A DNA stretch of 45,452 nt from Brevundimonas sp. UBA5936 (GCA_002430835.1 DJDA01000033.1:1-45452), one strand, 5' to 3'. Positions 7,851 to 17,368 are shown, counted from the stretch's first letter. Made by a program: numbers and translations. The notes: generated from the letters alone by a model not told the origin.

Positions 7851-8597
7851 ATGGCGCACCCATCCGCCTCAACCCGTTTCCGCCACAGCGTCGGTCTTAA
7901 ACATGTTCCACGACATCTCCGCGTTCGCGCCCGGACCGCGGCGCATTGGCTGGTTTCGGCAGAGGTACTACTCGTGAGCAAACGTATGCAGCCGGATCAG
8001 GATCGTACTGGTGTGGCGAGAGGATCCACGCTGCAATCGACGCTTATCCGCGCCATCGATCTAGTGGCGGCGATCTCAGGCGGGGTGGTGACTTTGCCGA
8101 TCTTGCTGATCGTCGCGTTTCTGGTGCGGCTTGACTCCCCAGGGCCCGCTCTCTTCCGTCAGAACCGGGTCGGCCGAAACGAAGTCCTATTCGTCTGCTA
8201 CAAATTACGGACGATGGCCGAGGGAGCACCTGTCGTCGGCACACACGAGATCTCGGGCGCCCACGTCACCTCGATCGGTCGCTGGTTGCGCCGGTTGAAA
8301 CTCGACGAACTCCCGCAACTTTGGAACGTAATTCGCGGCGAGATGAGCCTGGTGGGGCCGCGCCCGTGCTTGCCTTCACAGCTCGAGCTGATCGAGGCGC
8401 GGCGGGCGCATGGGGTCTACGGCGTTCGCCCTGGGGTGACAGGGCCCTCTCAGGTCATCGGGCTGGACATGTCAACGCCGCGCGAACTCGCCGAGAAGGA
8501 CGCAATCTGGACGCGCGCGCCCAACCTCAAGGACTACGTCCGCTTGATTATACTGACTGTCTTGGGAAAGGGGCAGGGTGATGCCATCCGCGCTTGA
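7851..8597 (+). CDS. Initiating sugar transferase (bacterial sugar transferase family, WbpL/WcaJ C-terminal type)
   Basis: A polyprenyl-phosphate phosphosugar transferase of the small monotopic type. Key blocks: DLVAAISGGVVTLPILLIV (membrane helix), DSPGPALFRQNRVGRNE, YKLRTM (catalytic region) and DELPQLWNVIRGEMSLVGPRP. It would load the first sugar phosphate onto undecaprenyl phosphate at the inner membrane. The frame opens at ATG 7851, but the family usually begins shortly before the membrane helix, so an internal start (ATG 7986 or a nearby GTG) is possible; the first 45 residues are not family-like. It overlaps the next gene by 17 bases. Confidence 0.88.
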   Translation: MAHPSASTRFRHSVGLKHVPRHLRVRARTAAHWLVSAEVLLVSKRMQPDQDRTGVARGSTLQSTLIRAIDLVAAISGGVVTLPILLIVAFLVRLDSPGPALFRQNRVGRNEVLFVCYKLRTMAEGAPVVGTHEISGAHVTSIGRWLRRLKLDELPQLWNVIRGEMSLVGPRPCLPSQLELIEARRAHGVYGVRPGVTGPSQVIGLDMSTPRELAEKDAIWTRAPNLKDYVRLIILTVLGKGQGDAIRA

Positions 8598-9489
8598 TCG
8601 TGTCGGGATTGTCGGAGCGTCGGGCTATGTCGGCGGGGCTCTAGCGCAAGCACTGGTCGCGGATGGTGGCTCTCCGCGGCTGTTTGGCCGATGTGCTGGC
8701 CGAGTGGCAGGCCTTGAGGTGAGGGCGCTGACCTCCGATTCGTCACAGTTCGCGGGGTTGGACTGTGTCGTACATCTGTCCGGCATCACAACGAGTCGGG
8801 CGTCTTCCGACGATCTGCGTCGAGCGAACGTCGAACTGGCCTTGCACACGGCTCGCATGGCTGCTGCAGCCAAGGTCACGCGATTCGTATTCACAAGTTC
8901 GCTGCACGTGCACGGCAAGTCCTCGAAAGCCGCTATCCGGCCCGAGACCCCGACCAACCCGGCCGCGAACCCCTACGGGCGGTCTAAGAGCGAGGCCGAG
9001 AGGGAGCTGACAAAGCTTGCCGACGAAACCGGGCTTGAATTAGCTATTCTACGCCCGCCCATGATCTACGGGTCTGGCTCCAAGGGCAGTTTCCCGTTGC
9101 TGGTGCGCTTGGTCCGAACTGGTTTGCCGCTCCCCTTCGCCACGGCTAGAGCAAAACGCAGCTTCTGTTCCATCGACAACCTAGTTTCAGCGATCCGTCA
9201 TTCCATCGCGGCGCCGGCCCCCGTTGAGGTTTTCTTGCCGGCGGATCCCGAGGATTTTGATACCGCGACCCTGGTGAGAGAAGTGGCGGCAGCCCTCGAC
9301 CGTAAGATGCTGCTTTACCCAGCGCCCAAGGCGCTTCTTGCGGCGCCGCTTGGGATGATAGGGCGCGGGGAGATGGTAGCGAGCCTGTTCGATCCTCTAC
9401 AGATTGATCGCACGCACTGGGGCAGATTGGGATGGCAGCCTGTCGAGACAGGCGCGCAGGCTATCCGAAAGGCTGTTCGCTCACGCTGA
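8581..9489 (+). CDS. NAD-dependent epimerase/dehydratase (WbpV/Gne-like)
   Basis: A 302-residue SDR-family sugar-nucleotide enzyme. It shows VGIVGASGYVGGALAQAL at the N-terminus, HLSGITT, the TSSLHVHG serine block and Y-x3-K as NPYGRSKSEAE. Similar genes next to initiating transferases act on C4 of UDP-HexNAc sugars; the exact substrate cannot be read from sequence. ATG 8581 is preferred over the GTG one codon earlier. It is the last gene of the rightward glycan operon, and the next gene is convergent. Confidence 0.85.
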   Translation: MPSALDRVGIVGASGYVGGALAQALVADGGSPRLFGRCAGRVAGLEVRALTSDSSQFAGLDCVVHLSGITTSRASSDDLRRANVELALHTARMAAAAKVTRFVFTSSLHVHGKSSKAAIRPETPTNPAANPYGRSKSEAERELTKLADETGLELAILRPPMIYGSGSKGSFPLLVRLVRTGLPLPFATARAKRSFCSIDNLVSAIRHSIAAPAPVEVFLPADPEDFDTATLVREVAAALDRKMLLYPAPKALLAAPLGMIGRGEMVASLFDPLQIDRTHWGRLGWQPVETGAQAIRKAVRSR

Positions 9490-9611
9490 GCAGAGGGTTA
9501 AAACCCGGGTCGCTTCGGGAGGTCGCGCCTTCAGCCGAACGGCGCCAAGGGGACGCATGATCGCCGTTTGCTGAACTTGCTGGAGAGAACGGCTAAGCCT
9601 GTCTCCCCCCC

Positions 9612-10973
9612 CTATGCGGCTAAATCGATCGTTGATCCCACGCTTCTACGCACGACTGTTCGCGCTCCGCTTCCCGCCAGGCTTCCCAGCAGCAGCGCCA
9701 TCAACACCTGAAGCGCAGGGGTGCGAAGCGGATAATCTACGAGCGAGGCCGCTAGGAGCAAGGCGATGGCGACAAGGGCGACGCTGCTCTGCCCCCCCCC
9801 GCGCCGCCACATCTGCCGAACCAGCAGCACGAGGAAGACGACGGGCAAGAGCGCCAGCAGACCATATTCGATCCCCACCTCCAGCCAGTCGTTGTGCGCC
9901 TGGTTGGTGAAGCCGGCGGTCAGGTCGTCGGGCGTCTCGACCCCGGCGAAAACCGCGCTGAAGCTGCCCGCGCCTGTCCCGAACGGCAGGTGGGCGGCCG
10001 CGATGCGTCCTGCGTCGGCCCAGATGTCGAACCGCAGATCACGAGGCGCATCGGTGAAACGGTCCGCAGCCACCCAGGACCCGGCGACAGCCAGGCCGAG
10101 ACTGACCACGAGCAGCAGCCCAGGCAGAAGAAGGCGACGCGGGTCGATCTGTCGGCCGATCCCAAGCCAAGGCGCCAGTCCCAGAGCGCACAGCAGCAAC
10201 AGCCCGGCGCCGGCCCTGGAGCCGGAAATCGCCACCCCCGCGAGCAGGGCGAGACATGCGACGGCGCCAAGGATCAGTGCGACGCCGGAGCGCCCTCGAT
10301 CCGCCGAGGCGCGGCGCTGGAAGCTCCAGGCAGCCACGGCTGGAAGCGATGCGACCAGAAAAGCAGCCCAGTGGTTGCGATTGGCAAAGAAGCCGGTCGC
10401 TGCGCGTCCCGCATCCGGACCATAGAGGCGAAACGGGCTGGAGGGGCCGCCGCCCAGTTGAAACCCTCCCAAGCCAACGGAGATGACCGCTATCACTGCG
10501 ACCAGCAGCCACATCGTCTGGGCCTGAGAGCGGCGAAGTGTCAACACGCCAAGGAAGACGGCGGCAAAGGGCGTAAGGCCGAACAGCGCGTCCCACGTGG
10601 CGCCTGGCGCCAAACTGATCGGCCGCCAAGTCTCACCCGCACCCACTGCGACGAGATCGGCCGCTAATGCGGCTCGACCAGGCAGGGCGCTCCAGACCGC
10701 CGGCGGCAGCGGGATCAATTGCACCAGCGGCAACAGGATCAGCGATCCAAGAAACAGCAGGGCCGGGCGGGAGACATCCTCTCTAGCCAGCAGCCGCAGG
10801 GCGCCGAGGGCCAGCAGCGGCAAGCCGGCAAGCCGGAGAACGAGGTCCAAGCCATCGTTGTCTTGAGACGCCCCGCCAAGAACCAGCGCCAAAGCAAGGT
10901 ACAAGCCCAAGACTGCGGTGTACCAGGGGTGGGCGTCTCCGCCAGTTCGCGCACGTGCGGCAAGCGGGTTCAT
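9612..10973 (-). CDS. O-antigen ligase / polymerase family membrane protein (Wzy_C)
   Basis: A 453-residue polytopic membrane protein with about ten hydrophobic segments. The large periplasmic loop towards the C-terminus contains the family block FTNQAHNDWLEVGIEYGLLA (His and Glu of the Wzy_C domain). It either polymerises or ligates the repeat unit made by the divergent operon. The start overlaps the stop of the upstream TPR-like gene by 4 bases (ATGA), so the two are translationally coupled. A run of nine C at 9792-9800 lies in the coding region and an 8-C run ends at the stop codon; both are potential slippage tracts. Confidence 0.85.
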   Translation of the reverse strand: MNPLAARARTGGDAHPWYTAVLGLYLALALVLGGASQDNDGLDLVLRLAGLPLLALGALRLLAREDVSRPALLFLGSLILLPLVQLIPLPPAVWSALPGRAALAADLVAVGAGETWRPISLAPGATWDALFGLTPFAAVFLGVLTLRRSQAQTMWLLVAVIAVISVGLGGFQLGGGPSSPFRLYGPDAGRAATGFFANRNHWAAFLVASLPAVAAWSFQRRASADRGRSGVALILGAVACLALLAGVAISGSRAGAGLLLLCALGLAPWLGIGRQIDPRRLLLPGLLLVVSLGLAVAGSWVAADRFTDAPRDLRFDIWADAGRIAAAHLPFGTGAGSFSAVFAGVETPDDLTAGFTNQAHNDWLEVGIEYGLLALLPVVFLVLLVRQMWRRGGGQSSVALVAIALLLAASLVDYPLRTPALQVLMALLLGSLAGSGARTVVRRSVGSTIDLAA

Positions 10974-12241
10974 TGAAGACCAGTCGGCTCGATATGTAGG
11001 TCGTCATAGACCGCAGTGGTCGGGGACAGGCTCGCACCCGGACGTGTCTCCAGCGCGAGCCGCTGTGCGGGACAGGCCTGTGCGGTTTCGAAAAAAATGG
11101 AGATGAGGAAAGTCCCCTCCCCGCTTTCGCGTAGGGTTTGGGTTGCCTCTATGGCAGGCCCGTTCTCACAACGCACCGTCCAGACCAGGGCGTCTTCGGG
11201 TGTGTTCGCTTCACGCCACACACGCCCCTGCAGCCGGTAGGATCCGGGCGCGAGCACCAGCAACTGTTCCGCCAGCCTCTGCCGCTGCAGGCCACCGAGC
11301 GCCGTCGCCTGGAGCGCGCGGCCCTCTCCGCTGGGCGAGCGGATGATTTCGGCCGCACCTCCGTCCGCCGCCAGCAGCTGCCAGCCAAAGGGCGGCAGCC
11401 TGTCTTCCGCCTCGAAGCCGCCGTCGATCAGCAAGCCGGCGGCCGTCTTTGGGCGCTGTTGTTGCCAAGCGACCAGCGCGGCGACATAGGCGCGGTCGCG
11501 GACAAGACGATCGATGTAGGCACGGGCTTCCTGATCGGTGGGAGGCGCCGGCCCATCCCGCAGCAACTGCTGGAGATGATAGGCAAAGGCGGGTTCAGAG
11601 GCGCTTCGACTGTAGCTCGTCAGCAGCATCGATCGCCATGGCGGCGTCAGCGCCATCCTTTCCGCCAGAGCGGCGCGTGCGTCCGGCGCGGCGTCGAGGA
11701 GGGGAAACAGCACCGGAGATAGCGTCTCACTCAAGTCCGGACGGCGTCGAAGCAGAACATCCAGAGAGCGCATGGCGGCAGGATAGTCCTGGCGATCCAA
11801 GGCGCGGGCAAAAAGCCAGGTCTGGCTTGGCGCGTCGCGCAGGCTGCGACGGGCCGCTGTTTGCATCAGCGCATCGGCGTTCTGGAGCTCGCCTTTGGAA
11901 ATTGCCGCCTGCCCGAGAATGGAGACGGCGCGCACCGACAGGGGGGCGTACTCTAGGGCGTTGCGTGCGTGAGCTTCGGCCAGCGAGGGGCTCGCAACGC
12001 CCGCGGCGCCTCCCAACGTGTCCGCAGCAAGAGCCAGGTGCGCCTCCGCCTGCCACGGCCACGCCCTCAGCGCTCGCTCGGGGGCATCATCCGCCCACAG
12101 TCTGCCGAGGCCGAACGCGCCCGTCACCACGCCCACACCGGCGGTGGCGCCAAAGATCAGAACCGCCGCAAGAGGAGATGCGCGCAGCTCCCCCTGCTTG
12201 CGGCTATCACGACGACCATGCTGTGGCGGGCGGCGGGCCAT
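10970..12241 (-). CDS. TPR-like membrane-anchored protein with C-terminal beta domain
   Basis: A 423-residue protein with a basic N-terminus and one membrane helix at about residues 25-46. A helical repeat region follows (about 55-260), with TPR-like periodicity in segments such as EAHARNALEYAPLSVRAVSI. The C-terminal 150 residues (from about LLIDGGFEAEDRLPPFGWQL) look like a beta-sandwich, carbohydrate-binding-like domain. I infer a periplasmic accessory factor for polysaccharide assembly from its coupling to wzc upstream and the Wzy_C protein downstream. Function not established. Confidence 0.7.
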   Translation of the reverse strand: MARRPPQHGRRDSRKQGELRASPLAAVLIFGATAGVGVVTGAFGLGRLWADDAPERALRAWPWQAEAHLALAADTLGGAAGVASPSLAEAHARNALEYAPLSVRAVSILGQAAISKGELQNADALMQTAARRSLRDAPSQTWLFARALDRQDYPAAMRSLDVLLRRRPDLSETLSPVLFPLLDAAPDARAALAERMALTPPWRSMLLTSYSRSASEPAFAYHLQQLLRDGPAPPTDQEARAYIDRLVRDRAYVAALVAWQQQRPKTAAGLLIDGGFEAEDRLPPFGWQLLAADGGAAEIIRSPSGEGRALQATALGGLQRQRLAEQLLVLAPGSYRLQGRVWREANTPEDALVWTVRCENGPAIEATQTLRESGEGTFLISIFFETAQACPAQRLALETRPGASLSPTTAVYDDLHIEPTGLQ

Positions 12242-12255
12242 TTTCGAGGCGCCCG

Positions 12256-14493
12256 TCAGCGCTTGCGCCGACGAGCCTTGGCGCCGGGCGTTTCCTCCAT
12301 GCCGTAGTCGTAGGCGTAGGTGTATTCATAGCCGTAGCCGCCGAGGTTCGCCCGCTTCGAGTCGAAGCGCTCCAACACACCGCCCAGAATGTCGGCGCCG
12401 GCGCCTCTCAATCGGTCGAGCGCGCGCAGCGCCGTGCCCCGGCGCACAATGCCCGCGCCACTGATGAAGAGCACGCCTTCCGACGCATTGCCCAGCAAGG
12501 TGGCGTCGGCCAGGCCCATCACAGGCGGACCGTCGATGATCACCAGGTCGAAATGCTCAGCCAACCTGCCGAGAACATCGGGCAAGGCCTGGCTGGAGAG
12601 CAGGTCAGCGGGACTCGGCGGGCGCGGTCCGCTCGGCAGCAGAGTCAGGTGCTCCTGCTCCGTCGGCTGTAGCAGGTCGTTCAGGTCTGATCCCGCGAGG
12701 GCCGACGAGAAGCCAGCGCGGTTGTTGCCGCCCAGCATCTTGTGCAGGGACGGATTGCGAAGGTCGCCGTCGATCAGCAACACGCTCTTGCCCATCCGCG
12801 CAAAGGCGCGGGCGATCGCAACCGACGAGGTGCTCTTGCCTTCCGCCGGCTGAGAGCTGGTCACAAGAAGCGTGCGGACCATGCCGCCAGGCCGCGCGAA
12901 CTGCAGGGCCGATCGCACGGAGTGATAGGCTTCGGAAAAGCCGGAGCGAGGGTCGCGCTCGGCCTGCGCCAGAGCCGCAGCCGATGGCAGCCACGGTACG
13001 CTGCCAAGCAGCGGCAGGTTCAGCTTCGCTTCGATATCGGCCGGCACACGCAGCGATTCGTCCAGGAACTCGAGCACGAAGATGATGGCGGCGCCCAGCA
13101 GCAGGCCGAGCAGTCCAGCCAAGGCCAGATTGATCAATGGACGCGGCGCCACCGGATTCACCGGCAGGTCGGCGCTGTCGACGACGGACACGTTGTTGGT
13201 GCCGACGCCGCCGGCAATGCCGATCTCGCGGTAGCGCTGAAGCAGGCCGTCATAAAGGGTGCGGTTGGTGTCGAGCTCCCGCTGCAGGATGTTGTAGCGG
13301 ATGCTGCGCTGATCCAGGTCCAGCGCCTGTGCCTTCAGCGCGTCGATCTCGCCCTGGATCGAGCGTTCGGCGGCGGCCGCTGACGCATACTGGCCTTGCA
13401 GTGAACGACGAACATCGCCGGCTTCCGCCGCCAACTGCCGATCCAGCTCGGTGATCTGGGCCTGAGTTTGCTGAACACTGGGATACTCAGGCTGGAAGCG
13501 TTCAAGCAGCTCCTGCCGCCTCGCCGTGAGCTCGGCGCGCTGTTCACGCAGCGCCTGAATGGTGGGGCTGGACAATACCTCGCTGAGTCCCAGTCCGGTT
13601 GAAGCCTGCGCCGCGCGTGAGCGTTCCTCGGCCTCAATGCGCGTAGTCCGCGCCTCGGCGAGCGAGGCGTTGAGCGCCTCCAGCGATGAGGCGATCAGCG
13701 ATCGGCCGCGGTTTGCGCCTCCGTCCGACGTGGCGCTTGCGCTGGGGATGTTGATGATCTGCTGGTTGGAGGCATAGGCGACGAGCTCGCGCTCGGACTC
13801 CTCCAAGCGGACGCGAAGTTGCTCGATGCGTTCTTCAAGGAAGCGACGGGCATAGGACGAGGCTTCGAAGCGACGCTCCAGGTTGGTGGCGATAAAGGTC
13901 TCAGTGATGGAGTTGACCACCGCCTGCGCCAGGGCCGGGTCGGCGCTGTCATAGCTGATCGTCACCAAGCGGGAGTTCATCGTTGGCGTGACACGAAGAT
14001 TGGCGAGCAGTTGACTGACGGCCTGCCGATTGCGTTCGGCCGGCGAGCCTCCATCCTCGTCACTTCGCGGCTGCGCGTTGGCGGGGCTGCGCCGATTTGC
14101 TTCGATAAACTGCGCGTCCTGCGCCAGGCGCAGTCCCGTCACCACACGCTGAGCCAGCGACCGGCTCTTCAACAGGCCATATTGAGTTTGATAAAATTCC
14201 TGTGCCGAGTACATGCCTTCGGCCGGAAGAACTCCTTCCACGTCGACGACCTGCGCGGCTTCGCGGTCGATCTGTAGGGTGGCGCTGGCGCGATAGATCG
14301 GCGTCGACAGCAGGGTGATCACCACGCCAAGGACCAACGCAACCGCCAGCACGCCGGCAAGTATCCACCAGCGCTTCAACAGAATATGCCAAAGACGGCG
14401 CAAATCGATCAGGCCGTCGCCGTCCTGCCCGAACAGGGGACGAGACTCTGCAGCAGAAGAGCTGGTACCGGCCGCGGGAAGCATGGAGGTCAT
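12256..14493 (-). CDS. wzc: Wzc-type polysaccharide co-polymerase / bacterial tyrosine autokinase
   Basis: A 745-residue BY-kinase. A Wzz domain with a membrane helix at about 44-62 (WWILAGVLAVALVLGVVIT) is followed by a long coiled-coil region (about 220-420), a second membrane helix near 455-475 and the cytoplasmic kinase. Walker A is SSQPAEGKSTSS, Walker A' VLLIDGDLRNP, Walker B LVIIDGPPVMG, and the C-terminal tyrosine cluster lies in YGYEYTYAYDYG. Cycles of autophosphorylation control chain length and export, with the phosphatase encoded two genes upstream. The stop is 14 bases before the downstream TPR-like start; the start is 5 bases after wza. Confidence 0.93.
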   Translation of the reverse strand: MTSMLPAAGTSSSAAESRPLFGQDGDGLIDLRRLWHILLKRWWILAGVLAVALVLGVVITLLSTPIYRASATLQIDREAAQVVDVEGVLPAEGMYSAQEFYQTQYGLLKSRSLAQRVVTGLRLAQDAQFIEANRRSPANAQPRSDEDGGSPAERNRQAVSQLLANLRVTPTMNSRLVTISYDSADPALAQAVVNSITETFIATNLERRFEASSYARRFLEERIEQLRVRLEESERELVAYASNQQIINIPSASATSDGGANRGRSLIASSLEALNASLAEARTTRIEAEERSRAAQASTGLGLSEVLSSPTIQALREQRAELTARRQELLERFQPEYPSVQQTQAQITELDRQLAAEAGDVRRSLQGQYASAAAAERSIQGEIDALKAQALDLDQRSIRYNILQRELDTNRTLYDGLLQRYREIGIAGGVGTNNVSVVDSADLPVNPVAPRPLINLALAGLLGLLLGAAIIFVLEFLDESLRVPADIEAKLNLPLLGSVPWLPSAAALAQAERDPRSGFSEAYHSVRSALQFARPGGMVRTLLVTSSQPAEGKSTSSVAIARAFARMGKSVLLIDGDLRNPSLHKMLGGNNRAGFSSALAGSDLNDLLQPTEQEHLTLLPSGPRPPSPADLLSSQALPDVLGRLAEHFDLVIIDGPPVMGLADATLLGNASEGVLFISGAGIVRRGTALRALDRLRGAGADILGGVLERFDSKRANLGGYGYEYTYAYDYGMEETPGAKARRRKR

Positions 14494-14498
14494 CAGCT

Positions 14499-15185
14499 TT
14501 AATTCAGTACGTTGAAGATGCCGACCAGGAAGCCGCCCAGCGGCGCCAGGTCGCGAATGAGGCGGCGCGCGCGCGCCGTGTCGACGATCACTGTATCGCC
14601 AGGAGCAAGCTCAGGGTCAGCAAGCCGGCCCGCTTGAATCTCGCGCAGATCGAAACGCGCAGCGGTTTGTTGGCCTTCGGCCTGGCGCAAGACAACCACG
14701 TTTCCGGCGTTTGCGTTATCGCTCAGACCTCGAGCCTGTGCGATCGCCTGAACCAGGGTCAGCCGCCCCTGCACCGGGAAGACGCCGGCTTCGCGCACCT
14801 CGCCTGACACAACCACCCTTTGGCTCTGCGGCGTGGTGATTTGGATAGTGACGTTCGGGTCGCGAACATAGCGCGTCGCATAGGCCCGCTCCACCTCGAC
14901 CGCCAACTGCGGCGGGGTGCGGCCCAGGGCGTCCACGGGCCCCACGAGCGGCAGGTTCAACTGGCCGTCGCCGTCCACCTGCGCCGCGCCCGAGAGCTCC
15001 GGCACGCCGAAGACATTGACCTGCAACTGATCAAACGGACCAATGCGATAGGTCGGCTGCGGCGCCTGCTGAACGACGGGCATTGGTAGAACGGCGGGGG
15101 GCGCAGCCGAACGGGTCGCGCAGGCGCTCACGGCGGCGCCCGCCATCAAAGCCGTTGCCAGGGTGAAGGTCCGCATGCGGATCAT
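14499..15185 (-). CDS. wza: Outer-membrane polysaccharide export lipoprotein (Wza-like)
   Basis: A 228-residue export protein with a lipoprotein signal ending VSAC (Cys about 22). A poly-export domain begins at YRIGPFDQLQVNVFGVPEL, and one SLBB domain follows (VVSGEVREAGVFPVQGRLTL). It is shorter than E. coli Wza (379 aa), as is common for one-SLBB alphaproteobacterial versions. It ends in a hydrophobic stretch (LAPLGGFLVGIFNVLN), possibly a helix in the outer membrane. The first 4 bases overlap the phosphatase gene. Confidence 0.88.
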   Translation of the reverse strand: MIRMRTFTLATALMAGAAVSACATRSAAPPAVLPMPVVQQAPQPTYRIGPFDQLQVNVFGVPELSGAAQVDGDGQLNLPLVGPVDALGRTPPQLAVEVERAYATRYVRDPNVTIQITTPQSQRVVVSGEVREAGVFPVQGRLTLVQAIAQARGLSDNANAGNVVVLRQAEGQQTAARFDLREIQAGRLADPELAPGDTVIVDTARARRLIRDLAPLGGFLVGIFNVLN

Positions 15186-15976
15186 CTGAAGCCTCCGAAC
15201 CAGCGCCTTCGCGCCGGCTGCTCGACCGGACGCCGCGCCTTCGTCAGGGCGGGCATGTCCGTAGGGGAATGGTCAAGGATCACGCCTTGCGGCCTGACGC
15301 TCACCATGTCCAGCGCCGCCTGCTGTCCCAGCCGATCGGCCACGCGTTCGCGTGCTTCCGAGAGCACAGGGCGACGACGGCGCAGATTATGTCCGTCGCT
15401 GGCGACTATGTGGACGCGGCCTTCGTCCAGCATCCGTTCCGACCAGTACTGGGCGCGCTTGCCGAACAGCCCGGTAATGGAGCCGGCGGTCAACTGGATC
15501 CAGGCGCCGGCCTCGAAGACCTCGCAGATCGTGGCGTAACGATCTTCGATCCAGGTCAGGCGCTCGGGATGGGTGATGATCGGCACATAGCCAGCCGCCA
15601 ACAGCTCGAAAATCACGTCAGCCATGCGGGGCGGCGCCACATGGTGGGGCGGCTCAAACAGGAAGTACCGAGAACCGGCCAGCGTCGGGATGCGGCCGGT
15701 CTTTAGCTGCTCGAGCATATTCGGTGTGAGCTGCGCATCTGCGCCCGCCACCAGCGTCAGCGGAATGTCGGCCTTTGCAAGTTCATCCTGTAGTGAGGCG
15801 ACCCCATCGTGGATGATCTCGGCGGTGTTGTCATATAGGCCAGGATAAATGTGCGGCGTGCAGGCCAGCGTGGTGATGCCATCTTCCCACGCCACCCGGG
15901 CCAGTGCCAGGGCGTCGTCGAGCTCGGTGGCGCCATCATCAATGCCAGGCAAGAGATGGCAGTGCAGATCAATCAT
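15182..15976 (-). CDS. CpsB/CapC-type PHP-fold protein-tyrosine phosphatase
   Basis: A 264-residue metal-dependent phosphatase. The PHP motifs MIDLHCHLLPGIDDG, CTPHIYPG, ITHPERL and VASDGHN are in the family order. It should dephosphorylate the tyrosine tail of Wzc encoded in the same operon, resetting the export cycle. This is unusual beside a proteobacterial Wza/Wzc, where low-molecular-weight Wzb phosphatases are more common, but the type is known in alphaproteobacteria. It is the first gene of the wza-wzc operon. Confidence 0.88.
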   Translation of the reverse strand: MIDLHCHLLPGIDDGATELDDALALARVAWEDGITTLACTPHIYPGLYDNTAEIIHDGVASLQDELAKADIPLTLVAGADAQLTPNMLEQLKTGRIPTLAGSRYFLFEPPHHVAPPRMADVIFELLAAGYVPIITHPERLTWIEDRYATICEVFEAGAWIQLTAGSITGLFGKRAQYWSERMLDEGRVHIVASDGHNLRRRRPVLSEARERVADRLGQQAALDMVSVRPQGVILDHSPTDMPALTKARRPVEQPARRRWFGGFR

Positions 15977-16062
15977 CGAGTGGATACGCTACGTCCCCCG
16001 GCGCCGGCACAAACCGCAAAAAAGAGGCCGAAGCCGCTCTTCTTGACTTCCGTGATCAGGGC

Positions 16063-16548
16063 TTAGCGGCTGATCGGCTCGTCTTCGTCATCGTCGGCGA
16101 CGGTCGCCACAAGGGCCACCAGACCGCCGGCCGCCAGACCGCCAACCACCAGACCCGTGGTGCTGATCGCTGCCAGCCCCCCAGCAGATGCTGATCCCGC
16201 CGCGACGCCAGCGCCGGTCTCAACAGCCTGGCCGCCGCCCGTCACCTGAGCGGCGCAGGGCGAAACCGAAGGAACCGTGAAGGCCTGACCCGCGGCGATC
16301 GGCAGCGCGCAGCCGTCAGCGAAGACAACCTGGTTTGCCGCAGATGTCCGAACCACGTCACCGGCGCGCAGGATCGAGGCTGCGTCCGACGAAACAAAGC
16401 CTTGGCCGCGGTCCACCATCACTTGACCAGCAGCACCCGACAGGCGCGCGGTCGGCGTTTGAGCCGAAACGCCCGACTGGGCCGAAGCGCCCGCGGAAAC
16501 CGCGGCGACGGCGAGAGCGGCGGCAACGACGCTCAGGGACTTTTTCAT
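16063..16548 (-). CDS. Secreted/anchored hypothetical protein with acidic C-terminus
   Basis: A 161-residue protein not recognised as a named family. A signal peptide (about 1-23, ending ASA) is followed by a segment resembling a FecR-like or capsule-assembly sandwich (GQVMVDRGQGFVSSDAASILRAGDVVRT). A Gly/Ala-rich hydrophobic helix (about 125-150) and an acidic tail DDDEDEP close the protein. It stands 86 bases upstream of the phosphatase gene on the same strand, so a link to polysaccharide export is plausible but inferred. Confidence 0.7.
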   Translation of the reverse strand: MKKSLSVVAAALAVAAVSAGASAQSGVSAQTPTARLSGAAGQVMVDRGQGFVSSDAASILRAGDVVRTSAANQVVFADGCALPIAAGQAFTVPSVSPCAAQVTGGGQAVETGAGVAAGSASAGGLAAISTTGLVVGGLAAGGLVALVATVADDDEDEPISR

Positions 16549-16717
16549 GGTGGACCTTTCGAACGGACGGCTACCGGAGATTGCTGGGGGCGATTAGCAT
16601 GGTGGAGATCGCGTCAGCAACCCCGATTACGTCAAATGAGATGACTGGGGAGTTAAAGGGCTGATCGGACAGAAAGGTTCCCCTCGCGACAGGGTCTCGT
16701 AAGCAGAGGGCCGCGCC

Positions 16718-17101
16718 TTAGCGGTGATCCGGGCCGCCATGCGGGCCGCCGGCTTGGCGCCTTACAGCTCCGATCGAGATGACCAGAAACACAGCCGCCA
16801 CAACAGCCGAGTCCCAGATGGCTTCAAGAACGCTTGGGCCTCGGTTTACGCCGGGCAAGCCCTGGATCACCTCGATCAACACACCAAGAAGCGTCAGGCC
16901 CCACCACAGCCGCAGCAGCGACACTCTGGGCAGGGCGACGGCGGAAAGCACCGCCAGCACCAGAAAGGCTGCGCCGTGGCTCAGCCAATCTGACCCAAGC
17001 GAGGGCGCGGACGAGATCGGCAGAAAGGCGGCCGCCAGGACGCCCCCGCCCGAAACGATGAGCGCAAGGCGGCTTAGAAGAACAACAAGGCGCGAATGCA
17101 T
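16718..17101 (-). CDS. VanZ-like small membrane protein
   Basis: A 127-residue protein with four predicted membrane helices. VanZ-family features are SDWLSHGAAFLVLAVL after the first helix and GVLIEVIQGLPGVNRGPSVL before the last. VanZ-like proteins are common next to exopolysaccharide genes; the biochemical role is uncertain. I chose ATG at 17101 because the in-frame extension upstream to 17248 is not VanZ-like. Followed to the right by about 200 bases with nothing recognisable, then an IS element. Confidence 0.75.
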   Translation of the reverse strand: MHSRLVVLLSRLALIVSGGGVLAAAFLPISSAPSLGSDWLSHGAAFLVLAVLSAVALPRVSLLRLWWGLTLLGVLIEVIQGLPGVNRGPSVLEAIWDSAVVAAVFLVISIGAVRRQAGGPHGGPDHR

Positions 17102-17368
17102 AAAGGCGGGAGAGGCTCTGTTCACGCGCTCTCCTAGCGGACGCGCCCTCGGGCCCGCAACAGAGCAAGCCGCGTGGCTCGCCCTAGCGGTGCAGGGTGG
17201 TGAAGAGGCCGATGTTCCGGAAGATCGGGTGATCACGCCTTGGATCATTCAAGCGCATCGCACCAACAGACGCGCAGGACGTCACGCGTTGCTGCGGTTA
17301 GTTGGTGACGTGACCCCCTGAAACTCCTCCAGGAATAGCTAGAGTCCGCCCAACGAAGGACGGACAGA

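Noticed and set aside
16685..16694. Ten bases (CGCGACAGGG) shared with the 3' end of tRNA-Val, possible left attachment site
   Set aside because: A 10-base match is expected by chance over this distance and lacks extension on both sides.
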